From Nostocales cyanobacterium HT-58-2 (GTDB lineage: Bacteria; Cyanobacteriota; Cyanobacteriia; Cyanobacteriales; Nostocaceae), in the NCBI GenBank assembly GCA_002163975.1, contig CP019636.1:1675001-1739000 (forward strand): a DNA stretch of 64,000 nucleotides. The letters run 5' to 3'. Numbering within the stretch: position 1 is the first letter of the stretch; the number at the start of each line of letters is the position of its first letter. The position numbers were made by a program, and so were the translations under genes. This document shows positions 37,142 to 47,089 of the stretch, one piece after another. Below the pieces are notes generated by a model that was not told the origin of the DNA, did no database searches, and saw only the letters and a program-made list of their open reading frames with translations.

Positions 37142-37288
37142 ACTTAATAAATATTCCTTACGTAAGTTGACAAATAGGTATCTTGTCAGATGTCAATAGT
37201 GTTCCCAAAAAAATGTCTCTTGACACATTTTTTATTTATCAGGAGATAAAAAGACTTATTTTTGACTAAAACAGACAACGGGGAAGAA

Positions 37289-37348
37289 AGCAGGGGAGCA
37301 CTCGAGCGTTCGCGTAGTGTGCCCGGATGGCTTAGCGGGCTCCCTGCT
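37289..37348. repeat. Palindromic G-rich dispersed repeat
   Basis: agcaggggagc (37289-37299) faces gctccctgct (37339-37348) across about 39 bp that include two further short palindromes. It sits upstream of the radical SAM gene. Confidence 0.6.
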
Positions 37349-37452
37349 CTATTTTCCCCCGCTTTTTTGTTGACTCTTAACACTTAATCTGGTTGACTCT
37401 TGGTTAACTCCGTTTCAAGATCTCCTAAAGAATACTTAAGTGGTTTTTCGCT

Positions 37453-38427
37453 ATGGCTCCACTGGTTGCAAACTACTACTTGACCTACCGTTGTAATGCC
37501 CGCTGTCATTTTTGTAACATATGGGCATTAGAACCCGGAAAAGAAGCTGATTTTGAAACAATTAAGCATAATTTGAATGATTTACGCCGATTAGGAGTGA
37601 AATATGTGGACTTCACAGGTGGTGAACCACTCCTACGGCATGATGTAGGACAAATTTATACAGAAGCGAAACGTCAGGGTTTTGTAACCAGTATGACGAC
37701 GAACACAATTCTGTATCCAAAGAAAGCTAAAGAAATTCAGGGATTAGTAGACTTTTTGAATTTCTCCTTAGATGGTGCAGATGCAGAAATTCATGATCAG
37801 TCTCGAGGTGTAAAGATTTTTGACACACTCGTAGAGTCAGTAGCGATCGCCAAGTCTCAGGGAGAATACCCAGTTCTCAACCACACCGTGACTGCTCAGA
37901 ACTACGAGCGAATTGAAGAAGTAGGAGCATTAGGCAAAAAACTTGGTGTTCGAGTTTGGCTGAATCCCGCCTTTACAGCACACGAACACTACAACTCGAA
38001 TAAGAATCCTACGCCGCAAATGGTGGCGGCAATTGAAGCAACTGCGAAGAAATATAACAATGTCGGTTACAATAGGGCTGCACTGGCTTTTATTGAGGCT
38101 GGGGGCAATGATACTAAAAATCCCCGCTGTAAAGCGGTGGAAGCTGTCATTGCAATTTCTCCTAATGACGAATTGCTGCTACCTTGCTATCACTTCGCTC
38201 AAACTGGAGTTCCCATTAATGGGCGGCTTTATGAGCTTTATCGTGAGTCTCTTGAGGTCGAACAGTACCGCCAATCTCAAGGTAAGCTCGAAGTCTGTGA
38301 GGGTTGCACAGTTTGGTGTTACTTAATACCCAGCTTCTTTAAAGGTGTAGACAAATACTGGTGGTTGAATCAAGTAACCTATGCCAGCGAATTCCTGGCC
38401 CGAAAACGATTCTTACAACGAGCTTGA
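37453..38427 (+). CDS. Radical SAM protein
   Basis: 324 residues. The [4Fe-4S]/SAM motif is CNARCHFC near residue 15 (CxxxCxxC), followed by the FTGGEPLLR motif and NFSLDGADAEIHD. The C-terminal part has further cysteines (LLPCYHFAQTG; CEGCTVWCY) that could bind an auxiliary cluster, SPASM-like. The substrate is unknown. Its last 47 bp overlap the start of the lipid glucosyltransferase gene, so the two are translationally coupled and may share a pathway. Confidence 0.9.
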   Translation: MAPLVANYYLTYRCNARCHFCNIWALEPGKEADFETIKHNLNDLRRLGVKYVDFTGGEPLLRHDVGQIYTEAKRQGFVTSMTTNTILYPKKAKEIQGLVDFLNFSLDGADAEIHDQSRGVKIFDTLVESVAIAKSQGEYPVLNHTVTAQNYERIEEVGALGKKLGVRVWLNPAFTAHEHYNSNKNPTPQMVAAIEATAKKYNNVGYNRAALAFIEAGGNDTKNPRCKAVEAVIAISPNDELLLPCYHFAQTGVPINGRLYELYRESLEVEQYRQSQGKLEVCEGCTVWCYLIPSFFKGVDKYWWLNQVTYASEFLARKRFLQRA

Positions 38428-39793
38428 TCCGCTCAACTCCCTATTGTCTGAGCTCTCTGCCTCAGAAGAAGAGTTAGAGGAGGAGACATCCCGTTCAGTG
38501 TCTCTTCCATCCCGGTTTCAAGGTCGCAGACGCAAAGCCGCTCTCGTTTTGACGATAGTCTGGAGTGGCACGATCGCACTGCATTTAATTTCTTGGGGAA
38601 CTCTGTTTGTACTAGGACTGACGACTATCATAGGCATTCATGCCCTAGTCGTAGTTTTCGCCAGACCAAAACGTTACCCAGAGCAAATGCAGGGAGATCT
38701 GCCATCTGTATCTGTGCTGGTGGCAGCCAAAAATGAAGAGGCGGTCATTGGCAGATTAGTCAAGAGCCTTTGTAGTTTAAAATACCCAGAAGGGCAATAC
38801 GAAGTCTGGGTGATTGACGATAACAGCACCGACAGAACGCCGCAGTTGCTATCAAAACTAGAGCAGGAATACAACAATCTGAAAGTACTGCGGCGCAAGC
38901 CAGAAGCTGGCGGAGGAAAGTCGGGAGCTTTGAATCAAGTGCTACCGCTGACAAAAGGGGAAATTTTGGCGGTGTTTGATGCTGATGCCCAGGTGTCACC
39001 GGACTTGCTACTACGTGTCATACCGTTGTTTCAACGGGAAAAAGTAGGCGCAGTTCAGGTGCGAAAGGCGATCGCCAACGCTGAGGAAAATTTCTGGACA
39101 AAAGGTCAAGCGGTAGAAATGGCAGTCGATACATTCATGCAGCACCAACGGACTGCCATTGGTGGAATTGGCGAACTGCGAGGTAACGGTCAATTTGTCC
39201 GGCGAAAAGCGCTTTTGCGGAGCGGTGGCTGGAATGAAGAAACCATTACCGATGATTTGGATCTGACGCTGCGCTTGCATCTCGATAGGTGGGATATTGA
39301 GTGCGTGTTCAACCCAGCAGTAGAAGAAGAGGGTGTGACAAATGCCATTGCCCTCTGGCATCAACGCAACCGTTGGGCAGAAGGCGGGTATCAGCGGTAT
39401 TTAGATTACTGGGATTTGATTCTCAAAAACCGTATGGGTACGAGAAAAACCTGGGATTTACTAATATATATGCTGATCCAGTACATCTTACCCACAGCAG
39501 CAGTGCCAGATTTATTGATGGCGATCGCACGACATCGTCCACCGATATTAAGTCCGGTCACTGGTTTGACGGTTACGATATCGATGGCGGGGATGTTTGC
39601 TGGTTTAAGGCGCATACGTCAAGAAGAGGATTTTAAACTTTCTACCTATCCTCTACTGCTGTTCCAGACCTTGCGTGGCACTTTATATATGCTCCACTGG
39701 ATATTAGTCATAAGTAGCAGCACTGCCCGAATGTCAGTACGACCAAAGCGCCTAAAATGGGTGAAAACTGTACATCAGGGAAATATGGAGTAA
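38381..39793 (+). CDS. GT2 glycosyltransferase, probable monoglucosyldiacylglycerol synthase
   Basis: 470 residues. A GT-A catalytic domain (VSVLVAAKNEEAVIGRLVKS; VFDADAQVSP with the DxD-type motif; TDDLDLTLRLH; QRNRW as the QxxRW motif) is flanked by membrane segments (two near 55-95, three near 365-445). Architecture and N-terminus (MPANSWPENDSYNELDPL) fit the cyanobacterial family of Synechocystis sll1377, which adds glucose to diacylglycerol in the first step of galactolipid synthesis. The assignment is by recalled similarity; another beta-glycan or lipid transferase is possible. ATG lies inside the preceding radical SAM gene. Confidence 0.78.
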   Translation: MPANSWPENDSYNELDPLNSLLSELSASEEELEEETSRSVSLPSRFQGRRRKAALVLTIVWSGTIALHLISWGTLFVLGLTTIIGIHALVVVFARPKRYPEQMQGDLPSVSVLVAAKNEEAVIGRLVKSLCSLKYPEGQYEVWVIDDNSTDRTPQLLSKLEQEYNNLKVLRRKPEAGGGKSGALNQVLPLTKGEILAVFDADAQVSPDLLLRVIPLFQREKVGAVQVRKAIANAEENFWTKGQAVEMAVDTFMQHQRTAIGGIGELRGNGQFVRRKALLRSGGWNEETITDDLDLTLRLHLDRWDIECVFNPAVEEEGVTNAIALWHQRNRWAEGGYQRYLDYWDLILKNRMGTRKTWDLLIYMLIQYILPTAAVPDLLMAIARHRPPILSPVTGLTVTISMAGMFAGLRRIRQEEDFKLSTYPLLLFQTLRGTLYMLHWILVISSSTARMSVRPKRLKWVKTVHQGNME

Positions 39794-39802
39794 GTGATAA
39801 GT

Positions 39803-39830
39803 TATAGGAAACAGATTTTTGTTTCCTATA
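39803..39830. terminator. Bidirectional hairpin terminator
   Basis: Perfect 10-bp stem tataggaaac (39803-39812)/gtttcctata (39821-39830) with an 8-nt loop, between the converging glycosyltransferase and dnaX genes. Confidence 0.8.
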
Positions 39831-39849
39831 CCCTGTCCTCTTTTCTTTT

Positions 39850-42039
39850 TTACTCATCATCAACTTCCGATTCCTCTTCCCAATCAGATGTTGTCACAGA
39901 ATTGGATCGTTCTGTATCATCTGTAAATCGAATAATTTCTCCATCAAAAAATTGTGCCAAACGTTGAGCTGCGGCTACAACCTCATCAGCTTCCCAATGA
40001 GAAGGGGACGCAGTAGGTTGAGGTGGAGAAGGTGTAGTACTGTAATTGTTTGTATCTAAAGGTTGCACAACACCATTTGTGACATTTGAAGTGTTTGCTG
40101 AAGAATTTGTGATTGGTGTTGTCGTTGATTTAGGAGCTTCAAAGGAAGGTGCAGAAGGCACTTGTTTATGAGGAGCAGCTGTAGGCTTTTTTTGAGGAGC
40201 AGAAGTCTGAGGTGGGATAGAAGTTGATGAGGTTGCGACTTCCAGATTTATCTTGACCTCACACCCAAAAGTTTCCTTGAATGCTGCTGCGATTTTTGAT
40301 TGCTCAGATTGTACTGTTTGATACCACTTTTGTTTAATAGCGACACGAGTGACAGTGCCATCAAATTCTACAAGATGGCACATTTGACGCAGTAGCTCTC
40401 GCCTTGATATGGGCTGGAAATTGGCAAGCACTTGTTGCCAAACTTGAGCTAGGTCAAATTGTTTTCCCTCAGTCACTTCCTCTGTTTGCGATACTGAAGA
40501 GACAGCTGCTATTTTAGGGGGTTCTTCTGGAGAAGTGGAGGAAGTATCATGCCCAGAGAAGTCGCCAGGAGGAGTCTGTGCGAATGACGGCTTTTCTTGC
40601 GGACGAACTAAGCCCTCTTCTCGAACCGGGAGTCCCCGAGGCTCTGCATGACCAAGAGTTGTTGAATTGGAAGAAACCTCCGCTTCAAACTTCGCAGGGT
40701 TCTCGCCGTTGTAGTCACTGCCTTGCGACTGCTGTGAAGTAGGGGCAGTGGGAGTTTGTGATAACTGATGTTTTTCCTGGATTTTGAAGTCTTCTACAGT
40801 TTTTGAGTTGTTTTCTGGTACTGATCTTGAAGGTGGTTCGCGGCTTGTAAGTGATCTTTGATCGCCTTTTCCTATAGGTTGTGAAACTGGAGGTAGCGAA
40901 ATTGTTGATCTAGAAACTGCGCCTTTACCATTTTGATGAACAGAGATATTTGCTGATGGTAATAATCCCAACAATGTGACTTCTAACCATAAACGTGGTT
41001 GTGTGGTGTTCTTCAATTGCACTTCAGCAGTCCGCAGATGTTGCTGCCCTACCAAGATTGTACTGATCTCAAAATCTTGAGCAAAATCAATGAGTACTTC
41101 CCAAGCATGAGGAGTACAAGCAACCAAATCATGGCGACTAGGTGCAGTTTTCGCAATGAGTAAATCTCGATAAAATGCCGCGAGATTTTGGAGGATAATC
41201 AGGGGTTCGCGACCGCGATCTAAAATTTTACGGGTACAGTCTAAAACAGCTTCTGGGTTATTAGAGGCGATCGCATTTAACAAAAAAAGCAAATCGCGTT
41301 CGCTGACTGACCCAACCAAATCCCAAACTCTATCTGGTGTCACTTCACCCGACAACAAACTTAACTGGTCGAGGAGACTTTCTGCATCTCGCAATCCGCC
41401 TTGAGCAACTTGGGCTATCAAACTTATAGCTTCAGGGACAATATTAATATCTTCTTTGTAAGCAATATGGGTTAAATGCTTCACCATCGCTTCTAAATCT
41501 ATTCTGCGAAAGTCGAAGCGTTGACACCGGGAAATTATAGTAGGTAAAACTCGTTGCGGGTCAGTTGTTGCTAGGACAAAGACAACGTGTTTCGGTGGTT
41601 CTTCGAGTGTCTTTAGGAGCGCGTTAAACGCTGCTGTACTGAGCATATGACACTCATCAATAACATAAACTTTGTACCGACACTGTACGGGCGCAAATTG
41701 CGCCCTTTCTATAATCTCGCGGATATTATCAACACCAGTATTACTTGCAGCATCAATTTCAATCACATCTAAGGAATAACCCTTAGTGATTCCCTGACAA
41801 ACATCACACACCCCACAAGGTTCAGACGTCGGTTTGTCGCTGTTGAGACAATTGAGCGATTTTGCCAAAATGCGTGCACTGGAGGTTTTCCCTGTACCCC
41901 TAGGACCAGTAAACAGATAAGCAGGCGCAATTTTGGCAGTGCGGATGGCATTTGTGAGGGTGGTAGCGATCGCCTCTTGCCCCACCAGTTCAGCAAAACT
42001 CTTTGGGCGATACTTGTGGTGCAGGGGTTGATAAGACAT
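39850..42039 (-). CDS. dnaX: DNA polymerase III subunits gamma and tau
   Basis: 729 residues. The clamp-loader AAA+ domain begins HHKYRPKSFAELVGQ, with Walker A GPRGTGKTSSAR, a zinc module (CLNS; CGVCDVC), Walker B YVIDECHML and the SRC sensor (TIISRCQRFDF). Domain III ends near residue 350. The long Pro/Ser/Thr/Gln-rich tail (about 365-729) is poorly conserved and includes an ordered segment (ISRRELLRQMCHLVEFDG). No intein interrupts the gene, and no clear frameshift signal was identified, so production of a shorter gamma form is uncertain. Confidence 0.95.
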   Translation of the reverse strand: MSYQPLHHKYRPKSFAELVGQEAIATTLTNAIRTAKIAPAYLFTGPRGTGKTSSARILAKSLNCLNSDKPTSEPCGVCDVCQGITKGYSLDVIEIDAASNTGVDNIREIIERAQFAPVQCRYKVYVIDECHMLSTAAFNALLKTLEEPPKHVVFVLATTDPQRVLPTIISRCQRFDFRRIDLEAMVKHLTHIAYKEDINIVPEAISLIAQVAQGGLRDAESLLDQLSLLSGEVTPDRVWDLVGSVSERDLLFLLNAIASNNPEAVLDCTRKILDRGREPLIILQNLAAFYRDLLIAKTAPSRHDLVACTPHAWEVLIDFAQDFEISTILVGQQHLRTAEVQLKNTTQPRLWLEVTLLGLLPSANISVHQNGKGAVSRSTISLPPVSQPIGKGDQRSLTSREPPSRSVPENNSKTVEDFKIQEKHQLSQTPTAPTSQQSQGSDYNGENPAKFEAEVSSNSTTLGHAEPRGLPVREEGLVRPQEKPSFAQTPPGDFSGHDTSSTSPEEPPKIAAVSSVSQTEEVTEGKQFDLAQVWQQVLANFQPISRRELLRQMCHLVEFDGTVTRVAIKQKWYQTVQSEQSKIAAAFKETFGCEVKINLEVATSSTSIPPQTSAPQKKPTAAPHKQVPSAPSFEAPKSTTTPITNSSANTSNVTNGVVQPLDTNNYSTTPSPPQPTASPSHWEADEVVAAAQRLAQFFDGEIIRFTDDTERSNSVTTSDWEEESEVDDE

Positions 42040-42351
42040 AGATTTGAAATGTCAATGCTTTTGAGGGTTAATAACTAGCACTCAAAGCAGTTTGGGATTA
42101 GATAATTCTAAACGTATAAGGTAACTTCAAAGATTGAGAGTTTCTTCCAGTATAGTACAAATATACCATAACTTTGCTAGGCTGTAACTGCTGAATATTT
42201 TTTTGATAAAAAAAATTTTGTGCCCGACTAGCGACGGAAAATTGAGCGTCTGTACATTTTATTTAATCTAGTCGCGCAGTCGTGCAGTGCGTAGACGCAT
42301 AAGACACCGCTACAATCTTATGGTAAACACCAACACTTACGGGTGCGAGAG
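42040..42351. other. Intergenic promoter region between dnaX and the small paralogue gene
   Basis: 312 bp holding both divergent promoters. The last 40 bases (aatcttatggtaaacacc) resemble those before the TPR-CHAT gene (aatcttatgatgaacacc near 43219), so the duplication of the two genes included upstream DNA. Confidence 0.55.
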
Positions 42352-43038
42352 ATGCTCAAGCGGTTTATTCAATGGATCAAAAAGTTTTTTCAACGCTTGT
42401 TTGGCGGAAATCAAACCCCAGCGAAAGTAGGGAAAAATGTTCAAAAACAACCGCCTCCACCCCTTACTGATACAGATCTGGAATTTCTGTTTACAGACCT
42501 TTTAGAAGGTGTGCACCAAGCACGAGGACAAGCATGGGCGCAGAAGTGGCTGAATAACATTGAACATCGCGTTTCAACAGAACGTTGGGTGGAGTGGTTG
42601 CAACGCTTTGGCGAAAGATTGCTAGCATCTCCTACACCGAATAATGAATTAGCCTCCCGATTGGTACAACTAGGCGAGTTGGACGTTGGAGATGTTGGAA
42701 ATGTTGCCTACGATATTGGGATGCAGTTGTTAACGCGGGGAGGTGGCGAGCCAATATGGGAGTATGAGGGACCAGATACTACTGTAGAACAAACTCAGGC
42801 AACCGCACAAAATCTCAACGTACAAGGGGAAGTCATAGAAGAGGAAAACCTTCCGGAAGGAGAATATCAAACTATTACCTTGGATCAGTTATTTGTGTTG
42901 ATACAGCAGGATGAGAACTTACGCAACCAAATTTCTGAGCAACTGGGGATTGAGACAAACGATCCACAAATAATTATCCAGGCATTGCTCAATCAATTCC
43001 ATGCTGCTAACGAATCAAGTACCAATCAAGCAGAATGA
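42352..43038 (+). CDS. Small paralogue of the TPR-CHAT N-terminal domain
   Basis: 228 residues from ATG 42352 (a GTG lies three codons upstream). An amphipathic basic start (MLKRFIQWIKKFFQRLFGG) could touch membrane. Residues about 35-140 (DLEFLFTDLLEGVHQARGQA; RWVEWLQRFGERLLASP; LGELDVGDVGNVAYDIGMQL) match the N-terminus of the next protein closely, position by position, so this is a defined but unnamed domain. The acidic C-terminal part (about 150-228) includes ITLDQLFVLIQQDENLRNQI, which also has a counterpart next door. It may be a free partner or regulator of the TPR-CHAT protein 215 bp downstream. Function unknown. Confidence 0.8.
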   Translation: MLKRFIQWIKKFFQRLFGGNQTPAKVGKNVQKQPPPPLTDTDLEFLFTDLLEGVHQARGQAWAQKWLNNIEHRVSTERWVEWLQRFGERLLASPTPNNELASRLVQLGELDVGDVGNVAYDIGMQLLTRGGGEPIWEYEGPDTTVEQTQATAQNLNVQGEVIEEENLPEGEYQTITLDQLFVLIQQDENLRNQISEQLGIETNDPQIIIQALLNQFHAANESSTNQAE

Positions 43039-43252
43039 TGGTTCTACACAAGTTCCAGCAATAATTTGTAAATTTTTCTACGATACATTACTGTGGTTAT
43101 TGCTGGAAACTATCATTGGGATTGCTTCTTGGTGAAGGACTACAGACGACTGATTGCCCTTGTGATTCTTGGAGGTTTTTACGTAACTCATAACTTTTTT
43201 AACACAGTGATCGCTAAAATCTTATGATGAACACCCTCCATGAATTCCAGAA

Positions 43253-46200
43253 ATGTTCAAGTGGCTAGTAAAGTGGCTTAAGAAGTTTTTCAGATTCCTC
43301 TCTAGGAAAAAGCTGGCTCTTTCTATGTATCCTGGGAGGGAAAAGAAGGTGGTACCACCACCCGAACTCACAAATGCGGATTTGGAATTTCTGTTTACCC
43401 AGCTACTAGAAGGTGTACATCAGGCACGAGGGCAACAATGGGCGATCAAGTATCTACAAAGAATGGAAGATCGCATATCTGTTGAGCGCTGGATCAATTG
43501 GCTGCTGGATTTTGGTGAAAAATTGTTAAAATCACCTGCACCAAATAATCAATTGGCAGAACGAATGATGCAGCTGGGAGAACTTGATATCGGGACCATT
43601 GGAGAACTCTCTTACGACATTGGAATACGGTTGCTGACGCGAAACTTGGGTCAACCGTATTGGGAAAATCATGTCCCAGATACAGAAACTATAGAACCTT
43701 GGACTTTCTCGACTTCATTAGAAGAAGGGTTGATTCCAACCAAACACAAACAGTATCCAAATAATGAGCGCAAGCATCAAACAGCAAACAAAGCGCCTGC
43801 ACCTTTGGCAAATTCTCTACAACAGGAGTATGACAGTAACACAAACGAATTGATATGGGAATATGACGGACCAGATGTGAAAACGACAGCATCTGATGGT
43901 GTCCTAACTCCGCTTGAGCAATGGGAAGAAGAATCTTGGGTAGAACAAAGCTTGCAAGCAGCAGTGTCTGAGGTTCAGATGTGGCAAGAGTCTTCGGAGT
44001 TAGAACCGCCTGTGGCTGTAACGCTAGATGAATTGTTAGTGAGGTTGGAGCAAAGTACAGGTTTAGTTCAGCAACTCGCGTCTGGGCTACGAATTCAAAG
44101 CGAAGTACCAGTTAAGACGAATTCACTAAGCAATCAACTGCAGCAAACTCCTGTAGAACGGGCACAAGCATACTTTTACCAAGGTCTTCAGCAAGCTAAG
44201 ATGGGTGATTTGTCTGGAGCAATTGCATCTTATGACAAAGCTATAGCAATTTACCCCAACTCGCACGAATATTGGTTTAACCGAGGCTTAACACTATTTT
44301 ACTTAGGACATTTTTCTGAGGCGATCGCATCTTACGACAAAGCAATTGCCATCAAACCTGACTTTTATAAATGTTGGTATAACCGAGGTGCGGCGCTTGG
44401 TGAAATAGGGCGCTTTGAAGATGCTATTTTCTGCTTCGATAAAGCTATAGAAATTAAGTACGACTATCCTGAAGCTTGGTCGAGCCGGGGTATGGCTCTG
44501 CAAAAGTTAGGATCTGTATTGGAAGCGGTTTCCAGTTATGATAGAGCACTCATGCTGCAACCACAAGACCAAGATAATTGGTATTACCGTGGTTTAGCGT
44601 TGGCTCACAGCGGAAGAATAAATGATGCGATCGCCTCTTACGACAAAGCCTTAGAAATTCAAAACGACTTCTATGAAGCTTGGTACAACCGAGGTTTAGA
44701 ACTTTCTCATTTAGAACGATTTGAAGATGCCATTGCCAGTTTAGAGCAAGCAACAGCAATTCAAAGCGACTTCTACGAAGCTTGGTACACCTTGGCAAGT
44801 GTACTGGATAAAATGGGGCGACATGAAGAGGCGATCGCATCTTACGCACAAGCGGCTCAAAGCAAACCCGACGCTTACGAAGTTTGGATCGACCGAGGTG
44901 TGGTACAGGCAAATTTGGGACACTGGTCTGATGCTATCTCTTCCTGGGAAAATGCCTTAGAAATCAAATCCGACTATTACTTAGCTTGGTTTAATCGCGC
45001 TGTCGCTTTGGAAAATTTGGGACACCGGGAAGAAGCAATTGCTTCCTACGACAAAGCGATAGAAATGAATCCTGAATTTGATTTAGCTTGGTACAACCGA
45101 GCTGTCGTGCTATTCTATTTGCAGAGATTTGAAGAAGCGATCGCCTCATATGACAACGCTTTGCAAATCAAACCTGACTCTTGGGAAGCTTGGATTGGTC
45201 GAGGTCATGCAGCAGGAAATGCAGTTTACAGCGATTCGCATCTCACTTTTTTTAGTTCCATAGCTTCTGCCAATCCAGCCCTGTATGAGCGGGGTTATGA
45301 AGGGAAATTGGCAAGCTATGAGCAAGGACTGAAATATGTTCACCAAAATACACAGCCAGAAGGATGGGGTCGGTTACATCTGGCACTAGGTAATGCACAT
45401 TACGAGTACGGCAAGAGACATGCTACACCCCGCTCTTATTGGGAGAAAGCTGTTGCTGAGTACAACCAGGCGCTTTCTTCCCTGACTGTGGATGATTTTA
45501 GAGAATTACATTTGGAGGTTGTGCAAAACCTAATTAAAACGCTTGTAGGCTTGGGACAAACGGCTCAAGCACAAGAATTTTATCAATATGCCACTGATTT
45601 ATTACACTACTTACAGAGCGATTCCACAGAATCTCATGAGAGTAAGAAACATTTAGCACTGAAATATGCAAGTTTTGAGCAGTTGGCAGTTGATATAGCT
45701 ATGCAGTTCGGTGAGATAGCGCAAGCTCTAGAAATTGCCGAACATGGTAAAAATGCTTGTTTAACCTGGCTTCTCTCTGATTGGACAGAAGAAATTATCT
45801 CACCCGATTATCCATCAATTCACCAACTTCTCAACCCGACGACTGCAATTATCTACTGGCATATCAGCCCTTGTACCCTACGCACCTTTATCATTAAATA
45901 TAAATCTCCAGAACCCATACCTATATTTACACCCATACTTAATGTAGGCGTCATGGATGAAATGCCTCTACCTGAAGCGGTGAAACGTTTGGTTGAATTT
46001 GAAGATTGGTTAGAGGACTGGAATCAGCAATACAGAGACTATCAGCAACTGCAAGCTCATGACACATCAACCAAAAATATGCATTCCTGGTATGTGGACA
46101 TGGAACAGAGGCTATTGAATCTAAAAAATATCCTCAATATTTCCACAATTATCAATGAACTTGAAGATATCACTCATCTTATTTTAATTCCCCACCGAGA

Positions 46201-47068
46201 CTTACACAGATTTCCACTCCACGCTCTTTTCAAGAATTTTTCTTGGGAAGAGGAGTTATTGGAAGTATCGTATGATTTTACATTTTCCTATTTGCCAAGC
46301 GCCCAAATAGGATTGTCTTTCAGATCTCGATCTCTTTGGCAAGTGCAGAATCTCCCATCGCTGATAGTAGAATATCCTGAAAGTACAAGTTATCCCACAC
46401 CGCAATTTGCCAAACTTGAATTTGAAGCTATTAGCCAAATGTTCAATCGTTGCAAACGTATTCAAGGCTTACAAGCTTCAAAAAAACAGGTAGAAAATGC
46501 CTTATTTGAGAATTACACTATATTTCATTTTTCCGGATATGTAACTGACAATTTGAGTCAACCAGAAAAATCAGAGTTTGTGTTAACAGGTGAAGATAAA
46601 TTAACTATAGAAGAAATTTGCAAAAAGCCAATTGCAAGTTACAAACTGATGACTCTATCAAATTGTGAAGTTGCTAATATGACTCACCAAAATATCACAA
46701 CTGAATATGTCGGTTTGGTCAGTACTTTTCTCAGTCGAGGCGTTGGTCATGTGTTGAGTCCTTTGTGGACTGTAGAATCTGCAGCGATCGCCTTAGTGAT
46801 GATAGAGTTTTATCGGCGACTCCAGCAAAATAAATTGCCAGCCACCGCATTGGCAGAAGCAACAGAATGGCTCAAAGAATTGACTGCTGGCGAGCTAAAA
46901 CAATGGTATGAAGAATTACTCAGCCAATTACCTCAAGAAGGACGAAGAATTAGGGCAAATTTAGCCACAGAATTATATAAAATTAGCAAAATGCCAGCAG
47001 AAACAAAGCTTTACAATCATCCTTATTACTGGGCGGCTTTTAAGATTGCAGGTAAGTTTTATTTTTAA
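43253..47068 (+). CDS. TPR-CHAT protein with conserved unnamed N-terminal domain
   Basis: 1271 residues. N-terminus: basic amphipathic segment (FKWLVKWLKKFFRFLSRKK), then the shared domain (about 38-145, LEFLFTQLLEGVHQARGQQW). An acidic linker follows. About 300-680 carries roughly ten 34-residue TPRs (NRGAALGEIGRFEDAIFCFD type). Residues about 870-1271 are a CHAT domain (caspase-like fold). The Cys motif is LSNCEVANM with Cys1138, and SRGVGHVLSPLWTVESAAIA is typical of CHAT. The usual His-Gly motif reads HFSGYV (1092-1097), with Tyr1096 at the His position, so protease activity is doubtful. TPR-CHAT proteins include RNA-activated and stress-related proteases; here a scaffold or pseudoprotease role is possible. 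Confidence 0.88.
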   Translation: MFKWLVKWLKKFFRFLSRKKLALSMYPGREKKVVPPPELTNADLEFLFTQLLEGVHQARGQQWAIKYLQRMEDRISVERWINWLLDFGEKLLKSPAPNNQLAERMMQLGELDIGTIGELSYDIGIRLLTRNLGQPYWENHVPDTETIEPWTFSTSLEEGLIPTKHKQYPNNERKHQTANKAPAPLANSLQQEYDSNTNELIWEYDGPDVKTTASDGVLTPLEQWEEESWVEQSLQAAVSEVQMWQESSELEPPVAVTLDELLVRLEQSTGLVQQLASGLRIQSEVPVKTNSLSNQLQQTPVERAQAYFYQGLQQAKMGDLSGAIASYDKAIAIYPNSHEYWFNRGLTLFYLGHFSEAIASYDKAIAIKPDFYKCWYNRGAALGEIGRFEDAIFCFDKAIEIKYDYPEAWSSRGMALQKLGSVLEAVSSYDRALMLQPQDQDNWYYRGLALAHSGRINDAIASYDKALEIQNDFYEAWYNRGLELSHLERFEDAIASLEQATAIQSDFYEAWYTLASVLDKMGRHEEAIASYAQAAQSKPDAYEVWIDRGVVQANLGHWSDAISSWENALEIKSDYYLAWFNRAVALENLGHREEAIASYDKAIEMNPEFDLAWYNRAVVLFYLQRFEEAIASYDNALQIKPDSWEAWIGRGHAAGNAVYSDSHLTFFSSIASANPALYERGYEGKLASYEQGLKYVHQNTQPEGWGRLHLALGNAHYEYGKRHATPRSYWEKAVAEYNQALSSLTVDDFRELHLEVVQNLIKTLVGLGQTAQAQEFYQYATDLLHYLQSDSTESHESKKHLALKYASFEQLAVDIAMQFGEIAQALEIAEHGKNACLTWLLSDWTEEIISPDYPSIHQLLNPTTAIIYWHISPCTLRTFIIKYKSPEPIPIFTPILNVGVMDEMPLPEAVKRLVEFEDWLEDWNQQYRDYQQLQAHDTSTKNMHSWYVDMEQRLLNLKNILNISTIINELEDITHLILIPHRDLHRFPLHALFKNFSWEEELLEVSYDFTFSYLPSAQIGLSFRSRSLWQVQNLPSLIVEYPESTSYPTPQFAKLEFEAISQMFNRCKRIQGLQASKKQVENALFENYTIFHFSGYVTDNLSQPEKSEFVLTGEDKLTIEEICKKPIASYKLMTLSNCEVANMTHQNITTEYVGLVSTFLSRGVGHVLSPLWTVESAAIALVMIEFYRRLQQNKLPATALAEATEWLKELTAGELKQWYEELLSQLPQEGRRIRANLATELYKISKMPAETKLYNHPYYWAAFKIAGKFYF

Positions 47069-47089
47069 ACGAGCAAGCTATAGAGCAAC

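Noticed and set aside
42070..42090. ctagcactcaa near dnaX (and again near 34812) as half of a CIRCE heat-shock operator
   Set aside because: The inverted half GAGTGCTAA is missing at both places.
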